64,000 bases of DNA from Takakia lepidozioides (lineage: Eukaryota; Streptophyta; Takakiopsida; Takakiales; Takakiaceae): positions 22,382,001 through 22,446,000 of the forward strand of contig CM060734.1 of the NCBI GenBank assembly GCA_030704615.1. Reading direction: 5' to 3'. The notes below the pieces were generated by a model. The model saw only the letters and a program-made list of their open reading frames with translations, did no database searches and was not told the DNA's origin. This document shows, piece by piece, positions 10,855-22,800 of the stretch. Each line of letters begins with the position of its first letter. The stretch's first letter is position 1. Both the position numbers and the translations under genes were made by a program.

Positions 10855-11760
10855 GACGCTGAGAATCCTCTTCACTTTGGAGTTCGAGTAATTAGCCAAA
10901 ACAAAGGATTTCTTCATAAGAAAATTGACGTGTCATGGTTTTAGTCATGGTTAACTAGAATTACCTACTTCTAGTTAATTATGATATTTTGGATATTTAT
11001 ATTTGTATTTTGTGTGTGGGGACTTCATTTGGTCTCACATGCCAAGTGAGGTGTCAAGCCACACTTGGGACATGGGGATGGGTTTTCTCTTTGTGAGGGT
11101 TGAGAAGGCTCATCTTCTTGTAGTGATAAGAGATGAGAGTTGAGGGAAGTGGAAGACAATGGAAACTCTCCAAGCATGAAGCAATCACATTAAGAACAAG
11201 CCCTAGTCCTTCCAAGTGAAATGCACTCTATCACATAGACTAAGTCAAGCCAATGGCACCTTTACTAAAGGAATCCAACCTACAAAGCCCTCAACACACT
11301 CCCTCTCAATACCTAGAGCTTATGGAGGCATTGTGGCATAGCTTTCAGCTAGGATTGTGTGCTTAGAATGTGTATGGACAACGATGTATGTTATGGCACG
11401 ATGCTTAGGTGCACGACAGATGAGATGCAATCCCACCAGAATTGAGGCTGTCAAATGCATATGAAAATGAACTTTAAATTACAATAAATTACAAGTCATC
11501 AAAGGGAAGAGTTGTGGCCTGTCAATTGCATTCATTCCATTTCCCAGAGAAGTTCTTTACAATCCTGCTGTAAGATAATTCCTCTCAGATCAGGTTCTTC
11601 TTCCTGTAGTGTGTAAAAGCATTCATCCACTACTCCGGTCAATCTTGAGACTGAACTGTGTAACGTCTGTGTAACCAAACGCGATTGTGGCACCATCCTC
11701 AAGAAAGTTGGAGGCGTTGCCCATGATAGATGAGGTTGTGATTAGAAACTTAAAGCAGAC
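10855..11760. repeat. Segment paralogous to 42620-42960
   Basis: 10855-10920 matches 42620-42685 (gctgagaatcctc, agtaattagccaaa). 11419-11760 matches 42690-42960 (gagatgcaatcccaccagaa, ttgtggcaccatcctcaaga). The two blocks are contiguous at 42.6 kb but are separated here by the solo LTR 10931-11418. Confidence 0.75.
10931..11418. mobile_element. Solo LTR
   Basis: Starts TGTCATGG and ends GCACGACA (TGTC...GACA ends, 488 bp). It sits exactly where the paralogous locus at 42685 has no insert. The flanks read GACG on the left and GATG on the right, a 4-bp duplication with one mismatch. The ends resemble those of the methyltransferase retrotransposon (TGTCAAG...GCACGACA), so it probably belongs to a related family. 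No internal coding sequence. Confidence 0.65.
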
Positions 11761-12904
11761 AAATATTAGTTGGGTCAGTAGTAAATGTGTTTAGAGATAA
11801 GCTTCAAGAGTTTACATTTGGCTCAACATCTGGTTTTGCATTTCACATCTAAGATAGGAAATTTGGAGAAGTAACTAACACAAATCTTTCAAAATATATT
11901 ACCTTCAGGGACCTCTACATCATGCACCATAACTTAGAATGAAGACTGCAGCCATGCCCCATTACTAGGCAAGGATATGATGCTACTACCAAAGCAGTCA
12001 TAGAGATGTTCCAAAGGGTTATAGGGTGTGTTCTGTACATGAGACCAGTTATCAGGCACCTCCTGCCCATTGCCATTGGATCCTAAAGGCTGGCTGGATT
12101 GTTATTTTGGAATATATGTGGCAAAAGTAAAGGCATGCATTTTGTGCCTCCTCAAAAATTACACTGCAGGTGCACACAACCTACTATACACACAGTGGAA
12201 TAAAGAGTCTCAGAAGTCTTACTTGCTTATTGACCTTCAACGACATGAAGTGTTGATTGTTCGAGTGCCCAGACACTTTCCTGCTCATTTTGTCTTCTTT
12301 CTTGATGGAAGCCACCCTGCAAAAATGTATAAGACAAGTTGATGCTCAAACATTTGCGAGAATGATTTGGCAGCCATGGTGGCACCTCATTGACCTCAAA
12401 GAACTTCAGTTACTTGAATGCGCACTAGCTCTTATTGTGAATGAGCTGTCCGTCATTCACATCAATATACGAAACGAGGCGATTTGTTTGTTTGTTTTGT
12501 TTGTTTTGTAGCGTTGAGATGTCCCAAACCGCAAGGCCCCAACCCTGGTGCTTGGTACCGTTGGAAAGCCCTCGATGAGGAGGGGTGCACCGGCTTGGTC
12601 TCACGATTTTTGGACCTACGGTGTGGGAGATGTGGAATTCCAAGTACTTTTGGTCTCTGGATTTCACGAAAAAAGAAAAATGGCTTTCCTGGGGACAATG
12701 ATTGGAGCCTCGACATGAGAAATATGGAGGGGTCGCGATGTAGATCGCTCCACAAGTTGCGGTGAGGAGAGTTGGGACTTAGCCATTTTGGGCTGAGTGC
12801 AGCTACGACGTGAGCCCAGGGGTTTAGTGGAGGAAGAAGCAGGCCCTGTACCCGAGTCCTCTGTTTAGAGAGGGTCCTATTGTCGTGGAAGCAGTTATAG
12901 CGCT
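11761..12904. other. Intergenic, no gene seen
   Basis: Contains a short (GTTT)n-like tract at about 12483-12510. The ORFs at 12070-12342 and 12484-12765 show no recognisable domain. Confidence 0.45.
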
Positions 12905-14340
12905 TAAAAAAAGAGGTATAGAAAGAATGGAATGGTCATTGTGAAATTTACTGAGGTTTTCTTATTGAAGAAGAGGTGAAAAAAAAAAGGTTGGGTGAGT
13001 CATCATGAATCTTACTTAGGGATTCTTGCATGAACAAGAGGCAAGAAAAGTTTGGATGCTCATTGTCAAGCTATCTGTCGTTTCCAGTATTTCATCCATG
13101 GTGGATGGATGATGGATGCATGAAATATTGAAGGAGAGGTTAAAAATAATGAGGATGGGCAAGAACAGGCCCCAAAATATGACCCCTCATTGTGAAACAG
13201 ACAATGGTTTTTGTTAATATAAATGAGGTGAAAATTAAACAGATGGTCATCTTCAAGCTTATTTAGGCTTTGTTTGTGAAGATGTGTAACAAAATGAGCG
13301 GTTTATTGTGGAACTTGTTCAGGTTTGTGTTATTGAAGATGAGGTGAAAAAAAAACACATGGTCATTGTGATTGCTTATTTAGGGTGTCTTTGTGAAGAA
13401 GAGGTAAAAAAAAACATTGAGCTATCCTTGTGAAACTTGTTTAGGATTATGTTATTGAAGAAGAGGTGAAAAAAAAAGTTAAGCTCTATCATTGTCAAAC
13501 TTGTTCAGGTTTCTGTTATTGAAGAAGAGGTGAAAAAAAAAATCAGATGGTCATTATGAATGTTTATTTAGGGTTTGTTTGTGAAGAAGAGGTGAAAAAA
13601 ATATTAGATGGTCATCATGAATGCTTATTTAGGGTTTGTTTGTGAAGAAGAGGTGCAAAAAAAACTTGAGCTCTATCATTGTCAAACTTCTTCAGGTTTC
13701 TGTTATTGAAGAAGAGGTGAAAAAAAAACCAGATGGTCATCATGAATGCTTATTTAGGGAATAAATTAGGGATTGGTGAAGAAGAGGTGAAAAAAAAACT
13801 TGAGCTCTACCATTGTCAAACTTCTTCAGGTTTCTGTTATTGAAAAAGAGGTGAAAAAAACCAGATGGTCATCATGAATGCTTATTTAGGGTTTGTTTGT
13901 GAAGAAGAGGTGAAAAAAATTGAGCTCTATCATTGTCAATCTTGTTCAGGTTTCTGTTAATGAAAAAGAGGTGAATAAAAATCAGATGTCATCATGAATA
14001 AATTAGGGTTTGTTTGTGAAGAAGAGGTGAAAAAAAAACTTGAGCTCTATCATTGTCAAACTTCTTCAGGTTTCTGTTATTGAAGAAGAGGTGAAAAAAA
14101 AATCATATGGTCATCATGAATGCTTATTTAGGGTTTGTTTGTATAGAGGACATGGAAAACAAATGAGCTGTCATTGTGAAACTTGTTCAGGTGCCTGTTA
14201 TTCAAGAAGAAGTGGAAAAAAAAACAAATGGTCATCGTGAAGCTCATTTACGCAATGCTTCTGTAGAGGCCGTGAAAAAATAAAATGAGCTTTCATACTG
14301 ACACTTGTCCATGTTTAACAGGCCCTCGAACAAAAAATGG
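12905..14340 (+). repeat. Degenerate tandem array with purine tracts
   Basis: About ten or more units of roughly 120-190 bp. Each contains one or two copies of 'gaagaagaggtgaaaaaaa' followed alternately by 'gagctctatcattgtcaaac' and 'agatggtcatcatgaatgct', then 'tttagggtttgtttgtgaag' or 'aggtttctgttattgaa'. Units are most alike between 13480 and 14130 and decay on both sides. No coding function. Confidence 0.85.
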
Positions 14341-14365
14341 TTTTTTTTTTTTTTTTTTTTTTTTT
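14341..14365. repeat. Poly(T) tract of 25
   Basis: A 25-base T run followed by G-rich sequence. It may be the reverse-strand poly(A) end of a retroposed piece, or simply slippage at the edge of the tandem array. Confidence 0.8.
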
Positions 14366-14574
14366 GGCCCGGGGGCAATATTGGGGGTGGGGGCAGAAGT
14401 GGTGTGCGTTGACGCACTCAATTTTAGAGGCTCGTTAACCAAACCCGATAAAAAAATAAACTACCTTTCATGACAAGACATCGCCTGCTTGTCTAGATTT
14501 AAGAACTGTGTATACATAATCTACAAACAAGGCAGCCCTTTCCGACATTGCGAAAAATCGCAACATATGCAACA

Positions 14575-14874
14575 CTACTCGATATTGCCAATGTCTCGCT
14601 GTAAAAGTGTCTGTACCTCACCAGGACCTAGTGTGGCCTGGTGAATGATTTGGTCTCTTTTGGGATCACAATACATCATGCGCAAAAAGATGTAGTAAAG
14701 ATGCTTGCAGGGAACCCATTTTCCTCTCTTTCCTAGAGCTTCCTCACGCATGCACACGAAGTCGGGAGAGGTACACCCCGGAAAATTTCCCACCGTCACC
14801 TGATAGGCCCTGTCGTGCAAAATAGACCCAGGACTGCTTGAAAGGCAATCAGACAGACTGTATGATCTGAACAA
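14575..14874 (-). pseudogene. MULE transposase C-terminal SWIM fragment
   Basis: A 99-codon minus-strand frame with a SWIM zinc-finger pattern (GCTSPDFVC ... GKWVPCKHLYYIF) followed by CDPKRDQIIHQATLG and ...LLQRDIGN. The same tail ends the split transposase at 28604-30833 (CDPKRDNFIHQAT...LLQRD), so both belong to one family. The catalytic core is missing, so this is a 3' remnant. Confidence 0.65.
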
Positions 14875-16198
14875 CAGTGAATGACGATACCGTCAGTCAC
14901 CCACTCATTGTGCGGTAAACCCTTAACAGAGGAGTAGAAAGCAAATCACCGTTGTTTCATGGTGATGGTCGGTAGCGACAATCCATTTCTGGGACATTCC
15001 ACTCAATCTCTACACAGATCTTCAACAATGAAATGTAAGTTAGAGAAAACTTACTGGCGCCCTTGAAATTGGATCCCCTTCTGCAGCTTTCCCCTTCCCT
15101 CTCACATCTGCTGGAATTTATGTCTGCTCTAGGGTTTCTGGACCTTCTCCCGGTTTAGCGTTCCTCATACTTCCACCTCCTTCAGTTTCCCTGCGAGTCA
15201 TCTCGGCATCCACAGGCTGGTTTCCAACGCGCAATGTTATCGCCGACTGTGTCACAGCCACTGCCTCAGTCTCGGTCTGCTCTTGTGAATCAATCTCCGC
15301 GTTCCTCGGCCCTGTGTTCTCCAACAAACGACGCCTCGTCATTTGCTCTTTTGCTCTGCGTCTCTCTCTAAGGGAAGTAAAATAAAGAGACTTTATTCTC
15401 TTTCGTATTGTAGAAGGAACCCTCTCCAGCTTGACTACCACTCTCCCTCTAAGCGCGAAAAGTAGAAAAACGAAGTGACTCCCGATTTCTTGCGGGATTG
15501 CGTGCGTTGTTGCTTGTCTCTAGAAGCATCGGATTCCCTCTCGCGTAACCGTTACACGTAGTCGTTCCCTTAATAGTGCACATGCCAGCAATTAGTGTAT
15601 AGCTGTTCGTATTCAATTATCGATGTCTGACGTGTGTCGCCCAAAATAAACGGCGTGTTCTTTATTAGAATGGTTTCAATATTTAAAAATAACAACGAAT
15701 CCCAGAAATCTTGGCGCACAGTCTTAGACAAATATATGTAAATGAACAAGAGTTTGATAACAAATTTTGGGATATCATACACATTCATCCTTGTTAGCCA
15801 ACCCCACGTTCGTTTCACATTTTGAACTTTCCAGGTACGCATGATCATTGGTAGTAGTATAAAGATACATTTACTTAATCTGCAATCCCACCCTCAGATC
15901 CTGTGGCATGCTTCCAGGAAGTCGGCTTGTTATTGAGTTTATTGATGAGGTTTTGATTAACGGTTTAATAGCTGCCGACATTGCTCCTAGGGATACTCTG
16001 ACCACTGGGCCCACAAGAAAAGTAATTAAAATGGACGGCTGCATATCTGGAAGGAATAACAGAATATGCACAGTCGTCGTCTGAGCTTCCTCCGCCATAT
16101 TCTCTGCTCATTCTTCAACTGTGTTCTGGAGACATCAGTAAACCGATTTACACTGAAGGTCTGTGATAGCAAGGTATCAACGTACGCGAGGAAGGAAG
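14875..16198. other. Intergenic; one weak charged ORF
   Basis: A minus-strand ORF at 15118-15441 (107 codons, Arg/Glu-rich, no recognised domain) could be an upstream exon of the SWIM remnant, but no splice link is convincing. The rest is non-coding. Confidence 0.35.
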
Positions 16199-17462
16199 AT
16201 GGCTTCCTTTGAAGCGGAGTTCTTCTCTGACGACAAACCAGTGCCGTTCTCCCAGGAAGTCCTTGACAATGGATTTGCAATTGTTCTGGAACATGTCTTG
16301 GCTACCCGTTTTCAGCTTCAGAATGGCTCCATCTTTTTGGAGAAAGAGGTGTACGATTTGAAAGGGAAGTTGTTGAAATACTCTTTCCAAAACCGTGATA
16401 AGACGGCTCATGTCAGCCAGTGGAGAGTGCGCCCTGGTCGATACAGAGTACTTGGAGAGCCTCGACGAAAGTCCCTTGGGTCATATGTGACGCCCAGGAC
16501 TGCTGCTTCGGTCGTTGAAGACAAGAGGGAGGTGGTGGTGAAAAAAGAACAGACGTCCTCCACTCCAATCGTTGAGCTTTCGGATTCGTCCGATGATGAC
16601 ATAAGTGAAATTCCAAATCCAGTCCTTCCTATTGTGGTTGGAGAAGCTGATGAAGAAGAGATTTGTAGTGTCATTCCAAAACTACAGGCGATGGGAGGAA
16701 TGGCTGGATTCAAAAGTGAGTTGCGAGGAATTGATTAGGAATCTTTGAAGCAGGTGCTTGTGAAGTTCTTGCCAGAGACTTTTGATGGCGATATCCTATT
16801 CGAGCTGCCTCCTCCTCCGCGAGTTGGAGGTATAACAATCATGATGCATGGAATGGACAAGAAACACGACGGGCACCCGTGGTGCAGAACAAAAACATCC
16901 AATATTCAGAATGATGACAAGCTTGTTTTCAGGAGAACAGTTTGCAATGGACACCTTAGGTGTGATAATTTGAATTGCAGACACTTTCTTCAGTCTGGGG
17001 TTCATAATCAAAGCGAATGGGAGGGTCTGGCGGAAAATCCATTTCAGCCTGGGACTGCCCCACCACCGGCAAACACTTTCGTCTGCAAATTCTGCAAACT
17101 TGTGCCATCCTGCTTGGCGCTCTGCGGAGCAAGAATGTACTATGTTGTCCACCGTTTGAAAACAATGACAAGAGCTTGTGTGCATTTCGGATTCCATAAC
17201 CATCCTGTCTCGAAGGGGGATTACAGGGAGAGTGTTGAGACAGTATCGAGGTTGATGAAACAGGAGTTTGGGAGAAACCCATCCGCAACAACATCTACAA
17301 TTGCTCTTGGCGCAAGCAAGTCCTTCTTGGAAAGCCATATTTTGAGTGAAGGGGATTCTGTGGGGACTAAACTTGACGGTGCAGCATTGGACCTGGTCAT
17401 GGATCATTTCTCCACTTTGAGTTCACCTAACATTCGGCATCAGAGCAATGCATTAAGAATGG
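16199..17462 (+). pseudogene. MULE-type transposase, 5' part (split by insertion)
   Basis: Starts at ATG 16199 (MASFEAEFF). A TAG at 16736 interrupts one continuous frame to 17462. After an acidic linker (SDSSDDD), residues about 210-300 form a GCM/WRKY-like zinc-binding module (HPWC ... CNGHLRCDNLNC ... CKFCK ... HNHPV), the DNA-binding head of many plant Mutator-like transposases. The frame then enters retrotransposon DNA at 17463 and resumes at 28604. The codon straddling the break is restored exactly if one ATGG copy is removed. With the internal stop it is a dead copy, and was probably dead or dying before the insertion. Confidence 0.75.
17459..17462. repeat. Target-site duplication, left (ATGG)
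   Basis: Identical to 28600-28603. Together they flank TGTCAAG...ACGACA. One copy belongs to the MULE codon 'atg g'. Confidence 0.85.
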
Positions 17463-17789
17463 TGTCAAGTTATTTTACCACTAGTGTGAAACTAGCTAGG
17501 AAATAGCTATCTTTTACATATTGACATTTGGGATTGGCCCAAGTGTCAATCCAGGCGTCAAGGCAGATTTAGGCCCTGGAGTGGTTATCTTCACGGCAAG
17601 CGCGGGAGGCTCATCTTTCTTGAGTTGAGCCTCACCGCGCCTAGCTATGGCGCCGTAGTGTGGATTCCCCATGGCGTGGGGTGCACTTGGCTTGACTTGT
17701 ATTTGAGTGATGAGGTTATATATGCATGAGTTTATGCTTCAGCTTTGTGAGCTCGCATGAGCTCGTGCTTGTATTCTTCTTCTTTATCA
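17463..17789 (+). repeat. Terminal repeat A1 (5' end)
   Basis: Begins TGTCAAGTTATT and ends CTTTATCA, 327 bp. Nearly identical to A2 (28085-28410) and to 58250-58576; a diverged relic is at 57821-58114. Here it is followed by CTCGAGAAAG, whereas A2 is followed by B2. Confidence 0.9.
17717..17723 (+). promoter_or_regulatory. Probable TATA box of the element
   Basis: TATATAT within A1, conserved in A2 and in copy 2. Transcription would start about 30 bp on, so RNA would begin inside A and the A2 copy could supply the matching 3' end. Confidence 0.5.
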
Positions 17790-20369
17790 CTCGAGAAAGA
17801 TGAGCTCGTATCTATGAGTGCTAGATACGAGTTAGTTGTAGCACTTGTGGTTTTTGCTTGAGAATGAGAGAAACCAAGTTGTTATGCAAGGAGCACCGTG
17901 GAGCTCTTGGTTGTTAGAAGCGGAGGCGATGTGGGTTACGAGGTGGTAAACCTTGGCATTCGATCTTCAGCTTCAGAGATGAAAGCACCATACTGTAGGT
18001 AATTCCAGAGCACCTTGATGGTTTCAGATTGTGTACATGCATGAGCAAGCACGATTGGGAAGAGGACCAGTCAAGAGCAGGTTATAGTGGCTTTGGTGGC
18101 AAAGCTGAGAACTGGACTTGGGAATGCGAGCTGTCATTGTGTGAAGGATTGCAAGACCAAGCGAAAGGGCTGATTTGGCTTGGGGCAAATCAGTGCACTT
18201 TGTGGAGTATGGTGAGATGGGTTTTTCAATCTCGAGCTTCAGCATTGAGAGGGCTCTTGTCATGGCAGAGCAGCAGGGCTGGAACAGGAGCTAAGAGGTG
18301 CGGCAAGGCATGGAATGTGCACCTAGGGTTTCAGAGCTTGGAAGAAGAGCTCTTGCACCACAAGAGAAGTGTCTTGTGGCTGGAAATGTAAGCCTTAGGG
18401 TTTCAGGAGCTTGGCAAAGGCTATGGAGTGCTTAGTCTTGTCTTAGAGAGCATCAAGGAGCCAAGGAGCCAAGATAGGGGGCTGATATCTCTTGTGTGAA
18501 GAGGTTGCATGTGTGGAGCATGTATTCAACTCATTGAAGCTTCCATCTTCAAGCTTGGAGGGCAAGCAAGGAAGTGGGAAGGGCTAACTTCCCTTATGTG
18601 AGGGCAATGCATGTGTGGAGCATGCTATCAGCCTGGTGAAGGCTTGCACTTTTAGGTGTGGGAGTGCAAGGAATGAAGGAAGGGGCTGGTTTCCCTGTAG
18701 GGCATGTAGAGCATGCTTTCAGCCTGCTGAAGCTTGTATTTTTCAGGTTTGTGGGTGCAAGAAATGAAGCAAAGGAGCTGATTCTCTTATGGTGAGAGTG
18801 GGGCATTTGTGGAGCATGCCTTCAGCCCATTGAGGCTCTTGTTTTCAAGCCTTAGAGAGCTAGAACGGAAGGTCTAGGGCTGGTTTCTACTTGGAGTGAA
18901 AGAACAGCACTTGTAGGGCCTATGTGAGTTGGGGTTTCAACTTCAAGCTTGAAGGAGCGCAACTCTTGAAGCAACAGGTGTAGAGGGCTGGAATAGGCTC
19001 TAAGACAGATGCTATGGCCAATGAGGGGAGTGCTTGAATGAGTGCTCACAAGGGCTGGGGAACCAGCAGGGCTTGGTTGTTTGCCATTGAGTTTAGTGGC
19101 GTGTTTTGGGAGGCTAAGTGAGAAAGAAGGCTTGGTTTGTGGCACCACCTCATGGCTTAGGGCTACTATGGTGGTGTGTGGGAGCCGAAAGAGCAAGGAT
19201 ACCTTGCTGATTCCTTCCTCACAGCCACCATAGCTCGGTGGAAAGAACCTAGAGTCCAAGAGACAAACCCTAGCTTTGGCGTGGCTAAACCCTTGGAGAA
19301 ATGGCTAAACTGCCAGAGAACAGGCCATGTGTGGGGGCTGTGACAGGCTGTGGCAAGCTGGACGGGCTGTGACGGGCTGTGTCAGGCTGTGGCGAGCTGT
19401 GACGGGGCCGTGCCGAGGCCTTTGAGGCTGTATGGGCTTGACAGGCTGTGCCCTGTGCCCTGTGTACTGTGACGGGCTGTGTCAGGCTGTGGGCTGTGAA
19501 GGGCTGTGTGCTGCCCTGTGACGGGCCTGTGGTGTGGGCCTGCCTGTGCCTTTGGGCTGTGATGTGAGGGCTGTGTGCCTGAGGCCTTAGGCTGTGACGG
19601 GCTGTGAGGCAGGCTGTGAAGGCTGTGCTGACAGGCTGTGCCCTGGGGGGTGGGGCTGTGAGGGGCTGTGACAGGCCGTGCCCATGGCCTTTGGGGCTGT
19701 GACGGCTGGCAGGCCGTGCCTGAGGCCTTTGTGGGGGGCTGTGACGGGCTGTGAACTGAGGGCTGCTGTGAAGAAGAGGGCTGTGACAGGCCGTGCCTGA
19801 GGCCTTTGAGGCTGTGGGGCTGTGATGGGCTGTGACAGGCTGTGACGGGCTGTGGGGTGCCTGGCCATGTGACAGGCCTGTGTGTGACCTGTGACTAGGC
19901 CTGTGGGCTGCCTTTGGGCTGTGAGGGCTGTGAGGGCTGTGACAGGCCGTGCCTGAGGCCTTTGGGGCTGCTGTGAGGGGCTGTGATGGGGTGTGACGGG
20001 CTGTGATGTGACAGGCTGTGCCTGTTTGTGTGACTGTGAGGGCTGTGACAGGCAGGCTGTGACCTGTGAGGGGCTGTGATGTGCTGGCCTGTGGGACTGT
20101 GCTGTGACCAGTGAGCTGTGTGGGCCTGTGCTGGTCTGTGGTTGTTGACCTGTGGATGGCCTGTGCTGACTCTGGAGGCACTGGTTAACTGGCATGTGGT
20201 CTGGAAGGCCGAATTTTGAAGCTCGTGGAGGGCGGTTTGAGGAGTATCTTCATGATATTCCCATGGTCATGCAAGTTCAGGTGTAGGCTATGTTAGGAAC
20301 TTAGTATTCCAAACCATAAGCCGCAACAGGTTCTCTACCCGGTTACCTTGTGGAGAGGGGGTTAGGGAC
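17790..20369 (+). other. Untranslated leader of copy 1
   Basis: About 2.6 kb without a supported ORF, well conserved with copy 2 up to the minisatellite. A weak primer-site candidate (tggtttcagatt at about 18017) resembles the usual initiator-Met primer site only partly. Many 'gagcatgc' and 'aagctt' motifs recur at roughly 100-bp intervals between 18480 and 18820. Confidence 0.6.
19320..20180 (+). repeat. GGCTGTGAC-type minisatellite in the leader
   Basis: About 860 bp of imperfect 'ggctgtgacgggctgtg' and 'gtgcctgaggcctt' units. In copy 2 the matching stretch is only about 115 bp (60110-60225). The long minus-strand ORF over it (His/Gln/Pro/Ser-rich) is a low-complexity shadow. Confidence 0.9.
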
Positions 20370-21760
20370 ATGTTCATGACCGTTGAGTCAACACGGAGGT
20401 GCCACTAGTTGCTGGGGACAGTGCCGGTTCGAGCACTAGCGATACTAGTGGGTACACGAGACGAGGTGTGCGGTTTAGGCCACCTTCACCTCCTGTGTCT
20501 TCTACGGAAGGTTCTGATTCGGATTGTGAATCAGGAGGACTCATACCGGCGGTGCAAGTTGTTTCTTTGCCATTGTTGTGGGACACAATGGAGGAGATGT
20601 ATGGAGCTACCAAGGGGCCACGAGGTACTCTGGGCGGTGGGCACCATCGAGTTGGATGATTTTATCCAAGAGTTTGATAGTTGGTGTGATTTGCAGCAAA
20701 TGCGCAATCCACAACTATTTACGCCTTCATGGCATGGAAAGGGCTGTTTCAGCACCTTGAGGGCCCGCCTATGGATGATTACCATGAGTTCAGGCGGGGG
20801 CATGAGGTTGAGATCGAGGAGTGGAGGATGTACTGGTCACCCGACTATGTCTCCATCACTAGGGGCACTAGAGCCACGAGGGCAGTGGCTACACCTGCCG
20901 CTGCACCGCAGCTTCAGCAAGTAGCAGTGGGACTGGTGGTACAGTAGCTACGTCCACCCAAGCCACTACCGCACCAGCACTAGCACCCGTGCCTGCCTTC
21001 AACCCTGTTTGTGGAGTTCTTCGAAGAGTTGAGAGGGAACTACCAAGGGGTGAGGACAGAGAAGTTGCGGAGCTTGCAAGAGTTCCAACGGAAGCCGACC
21101 GAGAGCTTGAGGGAGGCTTTCACTCGCATGAGGCGCTTGATAAATGTAACCCAAGGGTTACGGAAGCTCAGGCAGTCCAATTCTGGTATGGGATATTGGA
21201 CAAGGAGCTGAGGAGAAGGGTGCGGGATGCAACTCTCCTACAAGCGGCCCAACCCACCTTAGCAAATGTGTTTTTGCTGGCAGAGCGGATAGAGCTCAAC
21301 ATGGTGGAGGAACGAGTGGTCATGGTGGGATTTGCTAAGGAGACACCACGGGGTAGTGGTGCTCCTAGCCAACCACTACCTCAACGTGCTCAAGGCAACA
21401 AGGGGCTCAGGTGAAGCTCAGGGAAGGGCAGAGAGACCTCAGATGCAGGGGTCTCTCCCTTCATTTGCTGGCCAACAACGGGCGGATGTGGTGTGCTGGA
21501 CATGTGGAGGACCCCATGTCAGAAGGATTGCCAGAGGGAGGCAAAGGGCCGGCACATGCACAGCCTGCACAGTTGCAGTGTGGGCATTGTGGCAAACACG
21601 GGCATGGAGAGGCCAGTGTTATGGTTTGCATCCTGAGTTGCGCCCAGGCCAGTTCCAAGGGAACAATGGTGGCCGGGGCGAGGTGGAGCAGCCCAGAGAG
21701 GACGAGGTGGCCAGCCACGAGGTGCAGGCCAAGGGCAAGCTCAACGTGGCCAAGGACGCG
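20370..21760 (+). pseudogene. Gag region of copy 1
   Basis: Gag packages element RNA into particles. Matrix/capsid-like text is spread over three frames (LLWDTMEEMYG; FDSWCDLQQM; FEGPP-like; FQRKPTESLREAFTRMRRL; LLQAAQPTLANVFLLAERIE). Two zinc knuckles follow: CWTCGGPH...C near 21497, with one residue fewer than usual before the His, and CGHCGKHGHGEAQC-type near 21583, a canonical CX2CX4HX4C recoverable from copy 2. A Gly/Arg/Gln-rich tail follows. The true start codon is obscured by frame changes near 20370-20400. Confidence 0.75.
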
Positions 21761-22353
21761 GAGGTCAGGTGTTGACCAAGGCATGGCCAACCGGCTTCAG
21801 CAGCTAGAGCAGAGGCTCGCTGCCATGGCTACAGCTCAGGTGGTACCGGCTCTAAGGCCGGATGGTCCACCTCCTGCTCCTGAGGGAGGAGATATGGGAG
21901 GCATGGGATTCATGTGTGGAGCAGCACTACCACTAGTGCAGGTGGAGTCTGCTGCAGCCGTGACTCGAGGAGCAGCACGAGTTCCTGAGCCACGGGTGCA
22001 GAGGTGGAGTTGGATCCACAGCGTGGGGAGGCAAGCCGTCAGGCTAGGCTTCCTCAGTCATTCACATTGGCGGAGACAGTGTCGACGCCATCCATGGCAC
22101 CTAGTTCTCGCCCGACTGTTACCGAGCGGAGGTTACTATGCCATTGGGGAGAGCTACACGGGTAGCACCACTACCTAGTGTTGCCAAGGCTACGGCAGCT
22201 AGTGTGCTGCTAGGAGCGGCCACATCTGTGTGCCAGGCTCATTGTTCTCGACCATGATTGCGACGCCGGGGGTAAGACCAGCTGAGGTGTTCAGGCTGGC
22301 AGCTACACTCTGAGAGTGGGGAGGTTACTTCATCTTCTGCGGAGATAGTGGGG

Positions 22354-22800
22354 TGTAGTGCCGGAGGGATCCTCGGATTTGAGGGTCAAGACTGCCACGG
22401 CGGCGCCATGGCAAGCTGCAGCTGCCAGGTTGATGGAGCTGCCAGCTAGGCCAGCCATTGAGCGCGCCATGGTGACACCTGGAGTTGTCATGTTAGACAA
22501 CCAGGATGGCATTTTCTGTTTGAGTGGACCGGCAGGCAAGAGGTACCGGCCACTGCGAGTCTTGTTGGACTCGGGAGCTCAGCCACTGATGCTGGGCAGA
22601 GCTGCTATTGCAGGCTTGGGCCTCACGGAGGCGGATATGGAGCCTTGTCCTTTCCAGATACAGACGTCTCTGGGAGGATCGGAGCAGGCTCGGGGCATGA
22701 CACGGCTGAGTTGGCTATCAGACTACGGCCGGATCACCCTACAGATGGCTCAGTGATGCGAGCCAAGGCCATTGTGACAGACGCAGTCTCATACGATGTC
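22354..22800 (+). pseudogene. Aspartic protease of copy 1
   Basis: The retropepsin active site LLDSGAQPLMLG lies at 22561-22596, followed by the flap-side region. A conserved stretch with YDVLVGGAVLY follows in another frame. It would cut the polyprotein into mature parts. The Asp-Ser-Gly replaces the commoner Asp-Thr-Gly, as in many plant gypsy proteins. Interrupted by frame changes after 22750. Confidence 0.7.

Noticed and set aside
16716-16753. Intron in the MULE 5' part (GTGAGT...AAGCAG)
   Set aside because: Only 38 bp, and splicing would leave the conserved downstream frame; a simple TAG nonsense codon fits better.
19285-20181. Long minus-strand ORF of about 298 codons rich in His, Gln, Pro and Ser
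   Set aside because: It is the shadow of the GGCTGTGAC minisatellite in the retrotransposon leader; copy 2 lacks it and there is no domain.
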